DNA from: Vulcanimicrobiota bacterium
Lineage (GTDB): Bacteria > Vulcanimicrobiota > Vulcanimicrobiia > Vulcanimicrobiales > Vulcanimicrobiaceae
NCBI GenBank assembly: GCA_027364935.1
Contig: DAHXOK010000005.1
Location: 1 to 53,259 of the forward strand
Length of the DNA: 53,259 bases
Direction: 5' to 3'
The notes beneath the pieces are model-generated. The model did not search any database. It worked only from the letters and a program-made list of their open reading frames with translations, and was not told where the DNA came from. Shown in pieces: positions 26,153 through 34,338 of the stretch. A program made the position numbers and the translations under genes. Each line of letters begins with the position of its first letter. Position 1 is the first letter of the stretch.

Positions 26153-29100
26153 ATGGGCCTTTCGGCGCGCCTTCGGCTCGTGGCGAGTGCGCTTATCATA
26201 GGCTGCCTTGCCGCATGCGCGGGGCAGCCGAAACCGAGCCCAGCCGCGGTACGGGTGCCGACGCTTCGCGACCTCGGCGCGCTCGCCTGGCGATGGGTCG
26301 GCCCGGCGCAGATGGGCGGACGGCTCGACGTCGTCGCCGGCGTCGCGGGAGATCCGCGAACGATCTATCTTGGTCACTCCTCCGGCGGGTTGTACAAATC
26401 GACTGACGGTGGCGCGACGTTCGCGCCGATCTTCAACGAAGGAACGTCGTCCGCGATCGGCGCGCTCGCCGTCGCGCCGTCGAACCCAAGCGTGCTCTAC
26501 GTCGGAACCGGCGAGGGCTTCCCGCGCAACACCGCGTCTCCGGGCGACGGTGTCTTCGTCTCGACGAACGCAGGAAAGACCTGGAGGTTCTCTGGGCTGC
26601 GATCGAGCGCACACATCGCGAAGATCGCCGTCGATCCGCACGACGCGGAGGTCGCGATCGTTGCGGCGCTCGGACCGGAGTGGACGCCGGGCGGCGAGCG
26701 CGGCCTCTATCGCACTGCAGACGGCGGCAAGACGTGGCAGCGCGTGCTCTTCGTGAACGCGACGACCGGCGGGAGCGACGTCGTCTTCGATTCGCAAGAT
26801 CCGAACGTCGTCTACGCCGGAACTTTCGATTTCTTGCGCAGGCCGTGGACGTTCCGCGGCGGCGGTACGGGAAGCGGTCTGTACCGCTCCGACGACAACG
26901 GGCGCACGTGGCAGCGCTTGACGGACCCGGCGTTGCACGACGGCCTTCCCGGCGGGATCATCAACCGCGTCGGCGTCGCGCTCTGCGACGCGCATCCGCG
27001 CGTCGTCTACGCGCTCGTGCCCACGAAAACGGGTCTCCTCTATCGCTCGGACGACGGCGGCGCACGCTGGACGCCGGTGAACGCGAATGCCGAGCTGGAC
27101 TTTCGGCCCTTCTATTTTTCACAAGTGCGCGTCGATCCGCGCGATCCGCAGCGCGTGTACGTCATCACGGGTGAGAACCAAGTCTCGAAGGACGGCGGAA
27201 AGACGTTCGCACGTTTCGGCGGTGGCGGCGACAATCACGATCTCTGGATCGATCCCGCCGACCCGCAACGGATGCTCGCCGGAAGCGACATGGGATTCGA
27301 GTACTCCGTCAACGGTGGCTCTACGTGGACGTACGACAACGTCGTACCGTTCGCACAGGTCTATCGCGTCGGCTACGATCTCGACGTGCCGTTCCACATC
27401 ATGGGCGGGATGCAGGATCACGAAGTGTGGTGGGGGCCGAACACGCTCTGGAACGACGGCGAGTACGGCGGCGTGCCTGGCGGCGCGTGGCGCAACATCT
27501 CGGATTGGGGCGACGGCCAGTACGCCGTCGCCGATCCGCACAATCCCGACATCGTCTACGAGGACACGCACTTCGGAGACCTGGTTCGGCGCGATCTGCG
27601 CACCGGCGAGGCGAGGTACATCTCGCCCCAGCCCTTGATCACCTTCGGCACCGGCGTCGGCGCGTACCCGTATCGCTTCAACTGGAGCGCGCCGCTCTAC
27701 CTCTCACCCCACGACCCGCACGTGCTCTACTTCGGCGGCAACGTGCTCTTCAAGACGACCGACGGCGGTGCGACGTGGGACGTCGTCAGCCCCGATCTTT
27801 CGCAGCCGTGCGACGCGCGATGGCTCGGCCCGAGCGGTGGACCCGTATCGCGCGACGACACGAACGCCGAAGCCTATTGTACGATCTACGCGATCGCAGA
27901 GGACGCCGGAAATGCAACGACGCTCTGGGCAGGCACCGATGACGGCAACCTTTGGTTAACGCGCGACGGCGGCGCGCACTGGGCCAACCTCGACGCCAAC
28001 ATTCCGAACCTGCCTCGTCAAGCCGTCGTCTCCTCGATCGACGCGTCGCGGACGACGCCGGGCGTGGCCTACGTCTCGTTCGATCGCCATGGCTTGGGCG
28101 ACGAACGTCCCCACGTCTATTTCACGTCCGATTACGGGCGCACGTGGGCGGACATCTCGCGCGGGTTGCCGAGCTACGTGCACGTCGTGCGCGAGGATCC
28201 GCGACAGACGAATCTTCTCTTCGCCGGCACCGAGCAAGGCGTCTGGACGTCATTCGACCGTGGCAAGCATTGGTTGAGCCTCATGCTCGGAATGGCGCCG
28301 GTCCCAGTGTACGATCTAAAGATCCAACCCGTCTTCAACGACCTCATCCTCGGAACGCACGGCCGCGGGTTCTACGTTCTCGACGACGTGACGCCGCTCG
28401 AGCAGCTCGCGCAGCGCCCTGCAAACGCGCCGGTGCTCTACCCGCCGATGCCTGCGTGGCGATACGTCCCGCGCCCGACCTACGAACCCGGACGCGGCGC
28501 GTTCGTCTCCGACAACACGCCATACGGAGCGCTCATCTCCTACTATCTGCCGACGCCGGCGAAGGGCAGGAAGCCGCCGCACGTCGCGCTGCAAATCCTC
28601 AACCAAAGCGGCGCGGTCGTGCGCACGCTCGATCCGACCGCGAAGCCCGGCATCAATCGCGTCGTCTGGGATCTGCACGCCGACCCGCCCGGCGGCAGCC
28701 ACGCCGCCCAGGACGCCCGCATCTACTACGTTTTCTACCTCCTGCACGTTGCCGGTCCACAAGTCGTTCCCGGCTCGTATGCGGTTCGGCTCCAGGTCGG
28801 AAGCGACGTCGAAGACCGCGTGCTCGACGTGAAGCTCGATCCCGCGTCGCACGCGTCTGTAAGCGCGTTACAGGCGCAGTACGACGCACTCGACCGTCTC
28901 GCGCGGATGCAGGAGAGCGGCGAAGCCGAGCTCGCGATCATCGCCTCGCTCGATGCACAGATTCGCACGCTGCACGCTCCGAGCGTAGCGCTCGAGAGCG
29001 CGCTCTCGTCCTACCGGCGCGACCTCGATTCGGCTGCAGACGCGCTGCGCAACGGCAACGGAAGCCAGAACAGCGGCTACAAGCATCCCGCAGAGCTGAT

Positions 29101-29413
29101 CGATGCCATCGCCTACCAGCGTCACATTCTTCCGACCTACTTGGGGCCGCCCACGCAGGCGCAGCAAGAACTCATCGACGCCTACGGCCGTCAGTCGCTG
29201 GCGATGGCCGCACGCACGCACGCGCTCTTTACGAGCGCTCTTGCCGCCGTCAACGTGCGGCTCGCGCGCGCGAAGCTCGCGCCGCTTCGCGCGGCGGTGC
29301 TATCGCCTAGACGTCCCGCTGCTCTTCGACGAGCACGCGCTCGATTGCCGCCTCGATGCGCTCGAGTCCGGCACCACCCGCTTGAAAGTGCCTCAGCTCG
29401 TGGCTGCGATTGA
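26153..29413 (+). CDS. Sortilin/BNR-type beta-propeller lipoprotein
   Basis: A 1086-residue exported protein. The N-terminus MGLSARLRLVASALIIGCLA then ACAG contains a lipobox-like motif. The bulk (about 40-760) is a VPS10/sortilin-like propeller with repeated STDGGATF, SDDNGRTWQR, TRDGGAHW, and TSDYGRTWAD Asp-box motifs; this fold is shared with exo-alpha-sialidase-type glycosidases but no catalytic set can be assigned. The C-terminal region holds beta strands, then a helical segment with EAELAIIASLDAQIRTL. The last 35 or so codons overlap the convergent thioredoxin-like gene by 107 bp and are basic and low-complexity, so a late frameshift may have added them. It starts divergently from the SnoaL-like gene. 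The ligand is unknown. Confidence 0.88.
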   Translation: MGLSARLRLVASALIIGCLAACAGQPKPSPAAVRVPTLRDLGALAWRWVGPAQMGGRLDVVAGVAGDPRTIYLGHSSGGLYKSTDGGATFAPIFNEGTSSAIGALAVAPSNPSVLYVGTGEGFPRNTASPGDGVFVSTNAGKTWRFSGLRSSAHIAKIAVDPHDAEVAIVAALGPEWTPGGERGLYRTADGGKTWQRVLFVNATTGGSDVVFDSQDPNVVYAGTFDFLRRPWTFRGGGTGSGLYRSDDNGRTWQRLTDPALHDGLPGGIINRVGVALCDAHPRVVYALVPTKTGLLYRSDDGGARWTPVNANAELDFRPFYFSQVRVDPRDPQRVYVITGENQVSKDGGKTFARFGGGGDNHDLWIDPADPQRMLAGSDMGFEYSVNGGSTWTYDNVVPFAQVYRVGYDLDVPFHIMGGMQDHEVWWGPNTLWNDGEYGGVPGGAWRNISDWGDGQYAVADPHNPDIVYEDTHFGDLVRRDLRTGEARYISPQPLITFGTGVGAYPYRFNWSAPLYLSPHDPHVLYFGGNVLFKTTDGGATWDVVSPDLSQPCDARWLGPSGGPVSRDDTNAEAYCTIYAIAEDAGNATTLWAGTDDGNLWLTRDGGAHWANLDANIPNLPRQAVVSSIDASRTTPGVAYVSFDRHGLGDERPHVYFTSDYGRTWADISRGLPSYVHVVREDPRQTNLLFAGTEQGVWTSFDRGKHWLSLMLGMAPVPVYDLKIQPVFNDLILGTHGRGFYVLDDVTPLEQLAQRPANAPVLYPPMPAWRYVPRPTYEPGRGAFVSDNTPYGALISYYLPTPAKGRKPPHVALQILNQSGAVVRTLDPTAKPGINRVVWDLHADPPGGSHAAQDARIYYVFYLLHVAGPQVVPGSYAVRLQVGSDVEDRVLDVKLDPASHASVSALQAQYDALDRLARMQESGEAELAIIASLDAQIRTLHAPSVALESALSSYRRDLDSAADALRNGNGSQNSGYKHPAELIDAIAYQRHILPTYLGPPTQAQQELIDAYGRQSLAMAARTHALFTSALAAVNVRLARAKLAPLRAAVLSPRRPAALRRARARLPPRCARVRHHPLESASARGCD

Positions 29414-29771
29414 ACACGTAGAACGCGGGGACGAACGCGTTTTGGAAACCACCGACGATTGCATGTTCGTTGTCGATCGCGCACGGTTGAGTGAGATGCA
29501 TGTTTTCGGCTGCGTCGTGGCGCACCGCGTCGACGTCGAGCTCTTCGGGCGAACGCGGCTGATGAACCGCGACGAACGCAACGCCTCGCGAAACGAACGT
29601 TTCGCGTAAGGCCGCCACGCGCTCGGCGACGTCGTGGCAGAGATAGCACGAGATCGACCAGAAGAACACGACGACCGGGCGCCCGGCGAGCTCCTCGACA
29701 GACGGCTCGCCGTTCACCCAAGCGGTAGCCCCCTCTAGCGAAGGAAGAGGGCTACGCATGCGCATCGGCAT
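29307..29771 (-). CDS. Thioredoxin-fold (TlpA/AhpC-TSA-like) protein
   Basis: A 154-residue cytoplasmic thioredoxin-fold protein with a CYLC active site (C42, C45) after VVVFFWSIS, a TlpA/ResA-like setting that would reduce disulfides. A later FVPAFYVFNRSHELRHF strand carries the conserved cis-proline region. Start at ATG 29771, five bases after the peroxiredoxin stop, with AAGG just upstream. The operon with the peroxiredoxin suggests it recycles that enzyme or acts in the same peroxide response. It overlaps the 3' end of the sortilin-like gene on the other strand. Confidence 0.85.
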   Translation of the reverse strand: MPMRMRSPLPSLEGATAWVNGEPSVEELAGRPVVVFFWSISCYLCHDVAERVAALRETFVSRGVAFVAVHQPRSPEELDVDAVRHDAAENMHLTQPCAIDNEHAIVGGFQNAFVPAFYVFNRSHELRHFQAGGAGLERIEAAIERVLVEEQRDV

Positions 29772-29776
29772 CGGCC

Positions 29777-30331
29777 TTATCCGACTTTGAGCAGCGCCTG
29801 GCCGGGCTTCCATTCCGCCGGACACAGGCCGCCGGCTTGCAGTGCCTGCAAGACGCGCAACGTCTCCTCGACGCTGCGTCCGACGTTGTCGGCGGTCACG
29901 ACCGCGTACCGAAGAACGCCGTCGGGATCGATGATGAAGAGCCCGCGCTGCGCCGCACCGCTGCTCTCGTCGAGCACGCCGTACGCGCGCGCGACCTCTT
30001 TGGTGAAATCGGCGACGAGCGGGTACTTCGTTCCCGCGATGCCGTTCTTGTCGCGCGGCGTGTTCAGCCACGCCCAGTGACTGTGGACCGAGTCGGTCGA
30101 ACAGCCGAGAACCTCGGCGTCGAGCTCCTTGATCTCGTCGTACCGGTCCGAGAGCGCCGTGATCTCGGTTGGGCAGACAAACGTGAAATCCAAAGGATAG
30201 AAAAAGAAGATCAGCCATTTGCCCCGGTAGTCAGAGAGCGCGATCTCCTTCCCGAGGTTCCTTGCGCTCGTTGCGTCCTTCGTGCTCTGCAATCTGAAAT
30301 CGGGAGCCGGTTTTCCGACCTGAGCCAACAT
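29777..30331 (-). CDS. Typical 2-Cys peroxiredoxin (AhpC/Prx1)
   Basis: A 184-residue peroxide-reducing enzyme. The peroxidatic cysteine C53 lies in PLDFTFVCPTE and the resolving cysteine C170 in GGLCPAEWKPG, the layout of AhpC/Prx1. It reduces hydrogen peroxide, organic peroxides and peroxynitrite using a thioredoxin-type donor, plausibly the CYLC protein encoded immediately downstream. ATG at 30331. A palindrome resembling Fur/PerR operators lies 62-78 nt upstream in the divergent region shared with the aminopeptidase, so peroxide- or iron-responsive control is likely. Confidence 0.96.
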   Translation of the reverse strand: MLAQVGKPAPDFRLQSTKDATSARNLGKEIALSDYRGKWLIFFFYPLDFTFVCPTEITALSDRYDEIKELDAEVLGCSTDSVHSHWAWLNTPRDKNGIAGTKYPLVADFTKEVARAYGVLDESSGAAQRGLFIIDPDGVLRYAVVTADNVGRSVEETLRVLQALQAGGLCPAEWKPGQALLKVG

Positions 30332-30392
30332 CGTCTACGCCTTTCTCCGCCGCCTGCACGCCGGACCCCCACTCTAGCGCCCGGCGTCCTAA

Positions 30393-30409
30393 ATGAAAAT
30401 GACTTTCAT
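30393..30409. promoter_or_regulatory. Fur/PerR-like operator palindrome
   Basis: ATGAAA-atgac-TTTCAT is a perfect 6-bp inverted repeat with a 5-bp spacer, extendable to 30390-30412 with one mismatched pair. It is an AT-rich island in a GC-rich background, between the divergent peroxiredoxin and aminopeptidase genes. Fur-family regulators bind such sites; which member binds here is inference. Confidence 0.55.
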
Positions 30410-30435
30410 CTAAGCGCTTCAGCCAGGGGATTCGC

Positions 30436-31896
30436 GTGCAGCGCCCCCTAACCGTTGCCCGTATGGAGTCGGACGCGCTCGAGAGCGTTTCGCGCGAGAA
30501 AGCCGCACACGACCAGCAGCCGCCGCAGGCGCTCGTCGCGTTCATGTCGCGCGATTGGATCGCGCGGCCCGTCGAGCGCGTTGCGCATCCGCAGCTCGCG
30601 CGCTTTCTCGAGCGCCGCGCGGCGCTATCGCGCGCGTTCCCCGGCATCTATCTGCTGTTGCCGGCCGGCTGCGAGCGCGTACGCGCCAACGACACGTATT
30701 TTCGTTTTCGTCCGTCGAGTGAGTTTGCGTACTTCATGGGCGCCGGCGAACCCGACGCGTTGCTCGTCTTCGAGCCGGAGGGCGCCGGTCATCGCACGCA
30801 TCTCTTCGTGCCGGAGCACAATCGCGGAACCGCGGCGGGATTCAGCGACCGCGCGCGAGGCGAGCTCTGGGTCGGGCGCAATCGCGGCGTCGAGGAGAGC
30901 CGCACTTTTTACGGCGTCGATCGCTGCGAGCCGTTGGGTGCGATGGAACGCTATATCGAGACGTTGCGCTCGAAAGATCATCCGGTGCGCGTGCTGCGCG
31001 GATCCAACGCCGAGGTCGACGCGCGCTTCGAGCGGCGCGACGCCGACGCGGCATTCGCGACCCACCTCAGCGAGATGCGTCTTCGCAAGGACGACTACGA
31101 AGTCGCCGAGTTGCGCAACGCCGTGGAGATCACGAAGCGAGCCTTCGAAGACGTGATCCGCAGCCTCCCGACGATGAAAACTGAGCGCGAGGTCGAGGCG
31201 GCGTTCTGGAGCCGGGCGCGCATCGAGGCGAACGACGTCGGCTATCTCACCATCGCAGCGGCAGGTGCTCATGCCTGCACGCTGCATTGGACCCGCAACG
31301 ACGGACCGCTCGAGCCAGGGAGCTTGCTCCTGCTCGACGCCGGCGTAGAGTGCGATTCGCTCTACACGGCCGACGTGACGCGCAGCCTTCCCATCGGCGG
31401 GCGGTTCTCACCAGAGCAACGCACCGTGTACGATCTCGTCTTCGACGCACAGAAGGCGGCCATGGAAGCGTGCGTCGCGGGGAGCGATTTTCTGGAGCCG
31501 AACCGTCGCGCGATGCGCGTGTTGACCGAGGGGCTCATCGAGTTGAAGGTGCTGCGCTGCTCGCTCGACGAGGCGCTCGATCCGGAGAAGCAATACCATC
31601 GGCGTTACACGCTGCACAACGTGAGCCACATGCTCGGCCTCGACGTTCACGACTGCGCGCGGGCGCGCTCAGAGCAGTACAAATACGGAAGACTCGAGCC
31701 CGGCACGGTGCTCACCGTCGAGCCAGGGCTCTACCTCCAGCCGGACGACGCAACCGTTCCCGAGGCGCTGCGCGGCATCGGGGTGCGCATCGAAGACGAC
31801 GTGGTCGTCACGAACGGCGCGCCTGAGAATCTCTCCGCCATCCTTCCGTCAAGCGCCGCAGGCGTCGAGGGATGGATGCGGCAGCTGCGGTCTTAG
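30436..31896 (+). CDS. pepP: Xaa-Pro aminopeptidase (M24B, aminopeptidase P)
   Basis: A 486-residue metallopeptidase that removes N-terminal residues preceding proline. The N-terminal AMP_N domain (about 45-190) carries FRPSSEFAYFMGAGEPDALL. The catalytic pita-bread domain (about 215-480) shows all metal ligands in order: LLDAGVE and YTADVTRS aspartates, the HNVSHMLGLDVHD histidine, TVEPGLYL glutamate and RIEDDVVV glutamate. The GTG at 30436 has AGGGGA seven bases upstream, better than the internal ATGs at 30463 or 30544. It is divergent from the peroxiredoxin operon. Confidence 0.95.
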   Translation: MQRPLTVARMESDALESVSREKAAHDQQPPQALVAFMSRDWIARPVERVAHPQLARFLERRAALSRAFPGIYLLLPAGCERVRANDTYFRFRPSSEFAYFMGAGEPDALLVFEPEGAGHRTHLFVPEHNRGTAAGFSDRARGELWVGRNRGVEESRTFYGVDRCEPLGAMERYIETLRSKDHPVRVLRGSNAEVDARFERRDADAAFATHLSEMRLRKDDYEVAELRNAVEITKRAFEDVIRSLPTMKTEREVEAAFWSRARIEANDVGYLTIAAAGAHACTLHWTRNDGPLEPGSLLLLDAGVECDSLYTADVTRSLPIGGRFSPEQRTVYDLVFDAQKAAMEACVAGSDFLEPNRRAMRVLTEGLIELKVLRCSLDEALDPEKQYHRRYTLHNVSHMLGLDVHDCARARSEQYKYGRLEPGTVLTVEPGLYLQPDDATVPEALRGIGVRIEDDVVVTNGAPENLSAILPSSAAGVEGWMRQLRS

Positions 31897-31925
31897 GGAA
31901 GCTCTGGGCCGTCGTCGGTGGGGAA

Positions 31926-32198
31926 CTATCCCGTCGTCTTCGGCGTCGAGCCTCCCTGGAGCGCCGGCCACTCGCCGAACGCCAGGATAAGGATGCAGAT
32001 CAACGGCCCCACGGCAGGTACTAGGTTGAGCAGTGCTAAGGCCCCGCTGAATCCAGCCTTCGTGAAGATGCGCCAGTAGAACCAGATGAACAGCGCGGTG
32101 ATGGCCAATAAGAACACAAGCCAAACGATGAAGAAGGTCCCCGCCATCGCAGCCGCTGCTGCGCCGGCGTTACCGAGGTCTTGAGAGTTGTTGTCCAT
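31926..32198 (-). CDS. Small two-helix membrane protein
   Basis: A 90-residue protein with two hydrophobic segments, about residues 16-43 (GTFFIVWLVFLLAITALFIW) and 53-73 (ALLNLVPAVGPLICILILAF), joined by a short basic loop. A hydrophilic tail ends the protein. The pattern NLVPAVGPLI resembles small inner-membrane DUF proteins with unknown roles. It lies between the converging aminopeptidase and the divergent nicotinamidase operon. No clear ribosome site is visible; support comes from the membrane pattern. Confidence 0.6.
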   Translation of the reverse strand: MDNNSQDLGNAGAAAAAMAGTFFIVWLVFLLAITALFIWFYWRIFTKAGFSGALALLNLVPAVGPLICILILAFGEWPALQGGSTPKTTG

Positions 32199-32275
32199 TC
32201 GGCGACCGTTCGCTTGCCTTGGGAGGCCTCCCTCCGCGGAGCGTTTCGATTCGGAGGTTTGTGCTAAACGACGTT

Positions 32276-32851
32276 ATGTATCGCATAGAGGACGGCGACG
32301 CGTTGCTGGTGGTCGATCCCCAGAACGACTTCCTGCCCGGCGGCAGTTTGGCCGTGCCGGACGGTAATCGCATCTTCGAGCCGATCAATCGGCTGATGCC
32401 GCTCTTCCGTTACGTCGCGGCTTCGCGCGACTGGCATCCGCACGAACATGCATTCTTCCAGGCGTACGGCGGGCCGTGGCCTTTCCACTGTCTTGCCGGA
32501 ACGCCGGGGGCCCAGTTCTCACCGCTGCTGCATGCCGGCGAGATTGACGAGATCGTCAGCAAGGGCACCGACCCGAACACCGACGGGTACAGCGCCTTCG
32601 CCGGAACCTCGCTCCCGGATCGTCTGCACGCGCACGGCATTCGGCGGCTCTTCATCGCAGGCATCGCTACGGATTACTGCGTGAAGTGCACGGCGCTCGA
32701 CGCACGCGCAGCCGGCTTCGACGTCGTCGTCATCAGCGACGCAATCGCCGCTATCAACGCGAACCCGGGTGACGAAGAGCGCGCAATCGCCGAGATGCGC
32801 GCGTGCGGCGCCGAATTCGTGGATTCGCATCACGTGATCGCGGGCGTCTAG
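32276..32851 (+). CDS. pncA: Nicotinamidase (isochorismatase family)
   Basis: A 191-residue enzyme that hydrolyses nicotinamide to nicotinate for NAD salvage. The catalytic triad is visible: D14 in VVDPQNDF, K96 in VSKGTDPNTDGYS and C135 in GIATDYCVKCTALDA; the metal-binding DWHPHEH is near residue 51. The ATG at 32276 matches the usual N-terminus; a GTG at 32261 closer to GGAGG (three bases) is the alternative. It precedes an NCS1 permease by 5 nt, forming a probable salvage operon. Confidence 0.95.
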   Translation: MYRIEDGDALLVVDPQNDFLPGGSLAVPDGNRIFEPINRLMPLFRYVAASRDWHPHEHAFFQAYGGPWPFHCLAGTPGAQFSPLLHAGEIDEIVSKGTDPNTDGYSAFAGTSLPDRLHAHGIRRLFIAGIATDYCVKCTALDARAAGFDVVVISDAIAAINANPGDEERAIAEMRACGAEFVDSHHVIAGV

Positions 32852-32856
32852 GAGCG

Positions 32857-34236
32857 ATGAGCCAGGAGCGCGTCTATAGGAATCAAGTCCTCGAGATCGA
32901 GCCGACCGGCATCGAGCGCGTCGGCGACGATCAGCGCCACGGGAACCCGCGCCATCTCTTCGGCGTGTGGTTTTCCGCGAACGCCGAGATCGCGACCTGG
33001 ATGGTCGGCCTCATCATCACCGCGTCGTACGGCACCGATCTGCGCAGCGCCGCGGCGGGCATTCTCCTTGGGAATCTCGCCGGGTTTGCCGTCCTCGGCG
33101 CACTCGCGACGATGGGGCCGCGATTCGGCGTGCCGCAAATGGTGGCAGGGCGCCTCGCATTCGGGCGCGGCGGCAACGTCGCTCCCGCAACGCTCAGCTT
33201 TCTCGCCGGCGTGGGATGGTTCGCGATCAACACGGTTTTTGGCGCGTACGCGTTGCAAACGATCGCGGGGTGGCCGTACCTCGTGGCGCTCGGCGTCATG
33301 CTGGCGCTGCAGATCGTCATCGCGGTGTACGGGTATAACTTCATCCACCTCTTCGAGCGCGCGAGCGTCGTCTTGCTCGCACTTGGCTTTCTGACGCTCG
33401 GCGTCGTGACGTTCTCGCACGTCCACTGGAACGCGCCGTTCAATCCGTTCGCGCCGGCGGCGGGAGGCGGAGCACTTGCGGGTTTCATCTTCGCGACCGC
33501 GCTCTCGTTCTCGTACGCGCTCGGGTGGGTTCCGTGCGCCTCCGATTACTCGCGCTACCTGCCCCGCACGACGAGCGCCCGCGCGGTGTGGTCGTACTCG
33601 TTTCTCGGCTGCGTCGTGTCGTGCGTCGTGCTCGAAATCATGGGCGCAGCCACGGCCACCGCCGTGGCGCACGGCTCCTCGCTAACGAACATGCTGCCGA
33701 CGCAGGCAGTCTTTGCGCTCCTGAGCTCCGGATGGGTCGCCAAGCTCGTGCTCTTCGCCATCGTACTAGGCACGTTGACGGCAAACTGCATGAACCTCTA
33801 CTCGGGAGCGCTTGCGGCGCTCGTAGCGTTCAACATTCGCGTGAAGCGCGCGGCCGCGGCCTTGGCCGTCGGCGTGCTCGGAGCGCTGCTCGCAACCGGC
33901 GGCGCCGTGTGGAGCGACACGGCAACCTACTACACGAACTTCTTGCTGCTGCTCTCGTATTGGGCGTCTCCTTGGGCCGCCGTCGTCCTCGTCGATCTCT
34001 GGATGCGCGGCAGCGCGCAGGCGGATCCCGAACGCGTGCCGAGCTGGCGGGCGGGCACCGTAGCTTGGATCGCAGGGCTCCTCGCCTCCGTGCCGTTTTG
34101 GAATCAAGCCTGGTACGTCGGGCCGATCGCGCACGCGTGTCCGCAGCTCGGGGACGTGTCGTACTACGTTGGGTTCGTCGTCGCCGGCGCGCTCACGGCG
34201 CTTCTGCGCCGGGCCGAGAAAGTCAAGTTTGCGTAA
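32857..34236 (+). CDS. NCS1-family nucleobase/cofactor permease
   Basis: A 459-residue transporter with about twelve hydrophobic helices and NCS1 features: a cytoplasmic start with HLFGVWFSANAEIATWMVG, MVAGRLAFGRGGNV, VPCASDYSRYLP and NCMNLYSGALA. The family imports purines, cytosine, thiamine or related compounds with sodium or protons. GGAG lies three bases before the ATG and the nicotinamidase stop is 5 nt upstream, so the two are cotranscribed. The pairing suggests that the substrate may be a pyridine such as nicotinamide, or a nucleobase; this is inference. Confidence 0.92.
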   Translation: MSQERVYRNQVLEIEPTGIERVGDDQRHGNPRHLFGVWFSANAEIATWMVGLIITASYGTDLRSAAAGILLGNLAGFAVLGALATMGPRFGVPQMVAGRLAFGRGGNVAPATLSFLAGVGWFAINTVFGAYALQTIAGWPYLVALGVMLALQIVIAVYGYNFIHLFERASVVLLALGFLTLGVVTFSHVHWNAPFNPFAPAAGGGALAGFIFATALSFSYALGWVPCASDYSRYLPRTTSARAVWSYSFLGCVVSCVVLEIMGAATATAVAHGSSLTNMLPTQAVFALLSSGWVAKLVLFAIVLGTLTANCMNLYSGALAALVAFNIRVKRAAAALAVGVLGALLATGGAVWSDTATYYTNFLLLLSYWASPWAAVVLVDLWMRGSAQADPERVPSWRAGTVAWIAGLLASVPFWNQAWYVGPIAHACPQLGDVSYYVGFVVAGALTALLRRAEKVKFA

Positions 34237-34303
34237 AGCACGCGTTTGGATTGCTCCTAGGCTAAAGCTCGCCTAAGCAGCAGACGATGCTGTAAGCACG
34301 GAT

Positions 34304-34318
34304 GCCTGCGAAGCAGGC
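34304..34318. terminator. Short perfect hairpin before the SARP regulator
   Basis: GCCTGC-gaa-GCAGGC is a 6-bp stem with a 3-nt loop, 20 nt before the regulator ATG. A second stem TAGGC/GCCTA lies at 34258-34275. Either could end the permease transcript or shape the regulator leader; there is no T-run. Confidence 0.3.
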
Positions 34319-34338
34319 GCCGATCGGTGGAGGTGAGG

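Noticed and set aside
27952-29310. Long plus-strand frame inside the sortilin-like gene
   Set aside because: Arg-rich shadow frame; the other frame has clear Asp-box motifs.
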